A stretch of 7,138 bases of DNA from Planctomicrobium piriforme. GTDB lineage: Bacteria > Planctomycetota > Planctomycetia > Pirellulales > PNKZ01. The translations under genes and the position numbers were made by a program. The notes under the pieces were generated by a model. The model was given only the letters and a program-made list of their open reading frames with translations. It was not told where the DNA came from and did no database searches. Shown here piece by piece: positions 6,677 through 7,138 of the stretch. The stretch is from the NCBI GenBank assembly GCA_945877965.1, contig CAMCTH010000243.1:1-7138 (forward strand), written 5' to 3'. Each line of letters opens with the position of its first letter. Within the stretch, counting starts at the first letter, position 1.

Positions 6677-7138
6677 ATGTTTACGCCACTGACAACTCGT
6701 TGGCTCGCCATCGGCGTCCTTGCGGCCGCCGTCGTCGCCTTCCTGCTCACCGCCTGGCGCGACGCTCGACGAACCCAATACCGGCCCGTGCAGTACCCTC
6801 TATACTGGATCGGCCTCGTGCTGACCAGGATCCTCTGGCGCGCCCGAATCATCGGCCGACTCCAACTCCCGACTGATAGCGGCGCAGTCATCGTTTGCAA
6901 TCATCGCAGCCCGATCGATCCGGCCTTCGTCGGGTTGGCAAGTAAGCTGGCGGTGCATTGGATGGTCGCGCGTGAGTATTTCGCCGTCCCAGGCTTCGGG
7001 GCCTGCCTGCGAATCGTCGGGGCCATTCCGACGCGCCGCGGCGGCGTCGACACGGAGGCGGTGAAGAGCACGATTCGCTACGCTCGCCAAGGCGAAGTGG
7101 TCGGTCTGTTTCCCGAAGGCAAAATCAACATTACTGAT
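6677..7138 (+). CDS. 1-acylglycerol-3-phosphate O-acyltransferase, PlsC family (3' end outside window)
   Basis: The first 154 codons of an acyltransferase that runs off the right edge without a stop. PlsC proteins acylate lysophosphatidic acid to phosphatidic acid at the inner membrane during phospholipid synthesis. Visible: a hydrophobic N-terminal segment at about 9-26, probably a membrane anchor, followed by a basic stretch; the catalytic NHRSPID at 75-81 with the HX4D pair His76 and Asp81; a substrate-binding block around GAIPTRRGG at 115-123; and FPEG at 145-148. After FPEG this protein has KIN rather than the common TRS. The ATG at 6677 puts the anchor at the N-terminus, and no in-frame ATG, GTG or TTG lies between it and the phosphoesterase start. 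No Shine-Dalgarno sequence precedes it, and a -10-like TATACT ends only six bases upstream, so the mRNA may be leaderless. Substrate specificity within the lysophospholipid acyltransferase superfamily cannot be fixed from this half. Confidence 0.87.
   Translation, partial: MFTPLTTRWLAIGVLAAAVVAFLLTAWRDARRTQYRPVQYPLYWIGLVLTRILWRARIIGRLQLPTDSGAVIVCNHRSPIDPAFVGLASKLAVHWMVAREYFAVPGFGACLRIVGAIPTRRGGVDTEAVKSTIRYARQGEVVGLFPEGKINITD

Noticed and set aside
6614..6778. A 55-residue N-terminal extension of the phosphoesterase, starting at 6778
   Set aside because: The extension is low-complexity Ser/Gly/Arg sequence, would overlap the divergent acyltransferase start, and the family begins directly at the ATG at 6613.
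6800..7090. A 96-codon - strand frame inside the acyltransferase gene
   Set aside because: It lies wholly opposite conserved acyltransferase codons (NHRSPID, GAIPTRRGG) and has no recognisable features.
1..7138. Search for a defence system, mobile element, CRISPR array or biosynthetic cluster
   Set aside because: No transposase, integrase, terminal repeats, spaced direct repeats, nuclease or helicase motifs, or tRNA-like folds were seen; the recognisable genes are ordinary housekeeping types.

Overview
This GC-rich, gene-dense window holds four protein genes, two of them cut by the window edges. It looks like chromosomal DNA of a planctomycete, perhaps of the Pirellulales. The support is the giant, poorly conserved envelope-type protein with planctomycete character, the codon style rich in TCG, GTC and CGA, and the styles of the RimI and PlsC proteins. 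This placement is inference from style, not from a marker gene.

Layout: (1) Positions 1-5323, + strand: one uninterrupted reading frame of more than 1770 codons, already open at the left edge. It encodes a very large, mostly beta-rich protein with a membrane cluster and a signal-peptide-like segment in the middle and a second membrane cluster at the C-terminus. I read it as two successive, architecturally similar halves in one polypeptide; its function is not recognised. (2) Positions 5324-5581: a 258-base gap with a weak terminator-like hairpin just after the giant gene and, further on, a set of nested inverted repeats ending a few bases before a good Shine-Dalgarno sequence. (3) Positions 5582-6097, + strand: rimI-like GNAT acetyltransferase. 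(4) Positions 6131-6613, - strand: a small YfcE/MJ0936-type metallophosphoesterase, convergent with rimI. Its terminator hairpin is built into its own last codons. (5) Positions 6614-6676: a 63-base divergent intergenic region with overlapping back-to-back -10-like boxes. (6) From 6677 to the right edge, + strand: a PlsC-type 1-acylglycerol-3-phosphate acyltransferase, truncated by the window.

The genes do not form an obvious pathway. RimI (modification of ribosomal protein S18), the phosphodiesterase and the acyltransferase are housekeeping-type functions arranged convergently and divergently, so each is probably its own transcription unit. No mobile element, CRISPR array, tRNA, rRNA or defence system was seen. 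The most unusual parts are the internal duplication-like architecture of the giant protein and the structured non-coding stretch before rimI.
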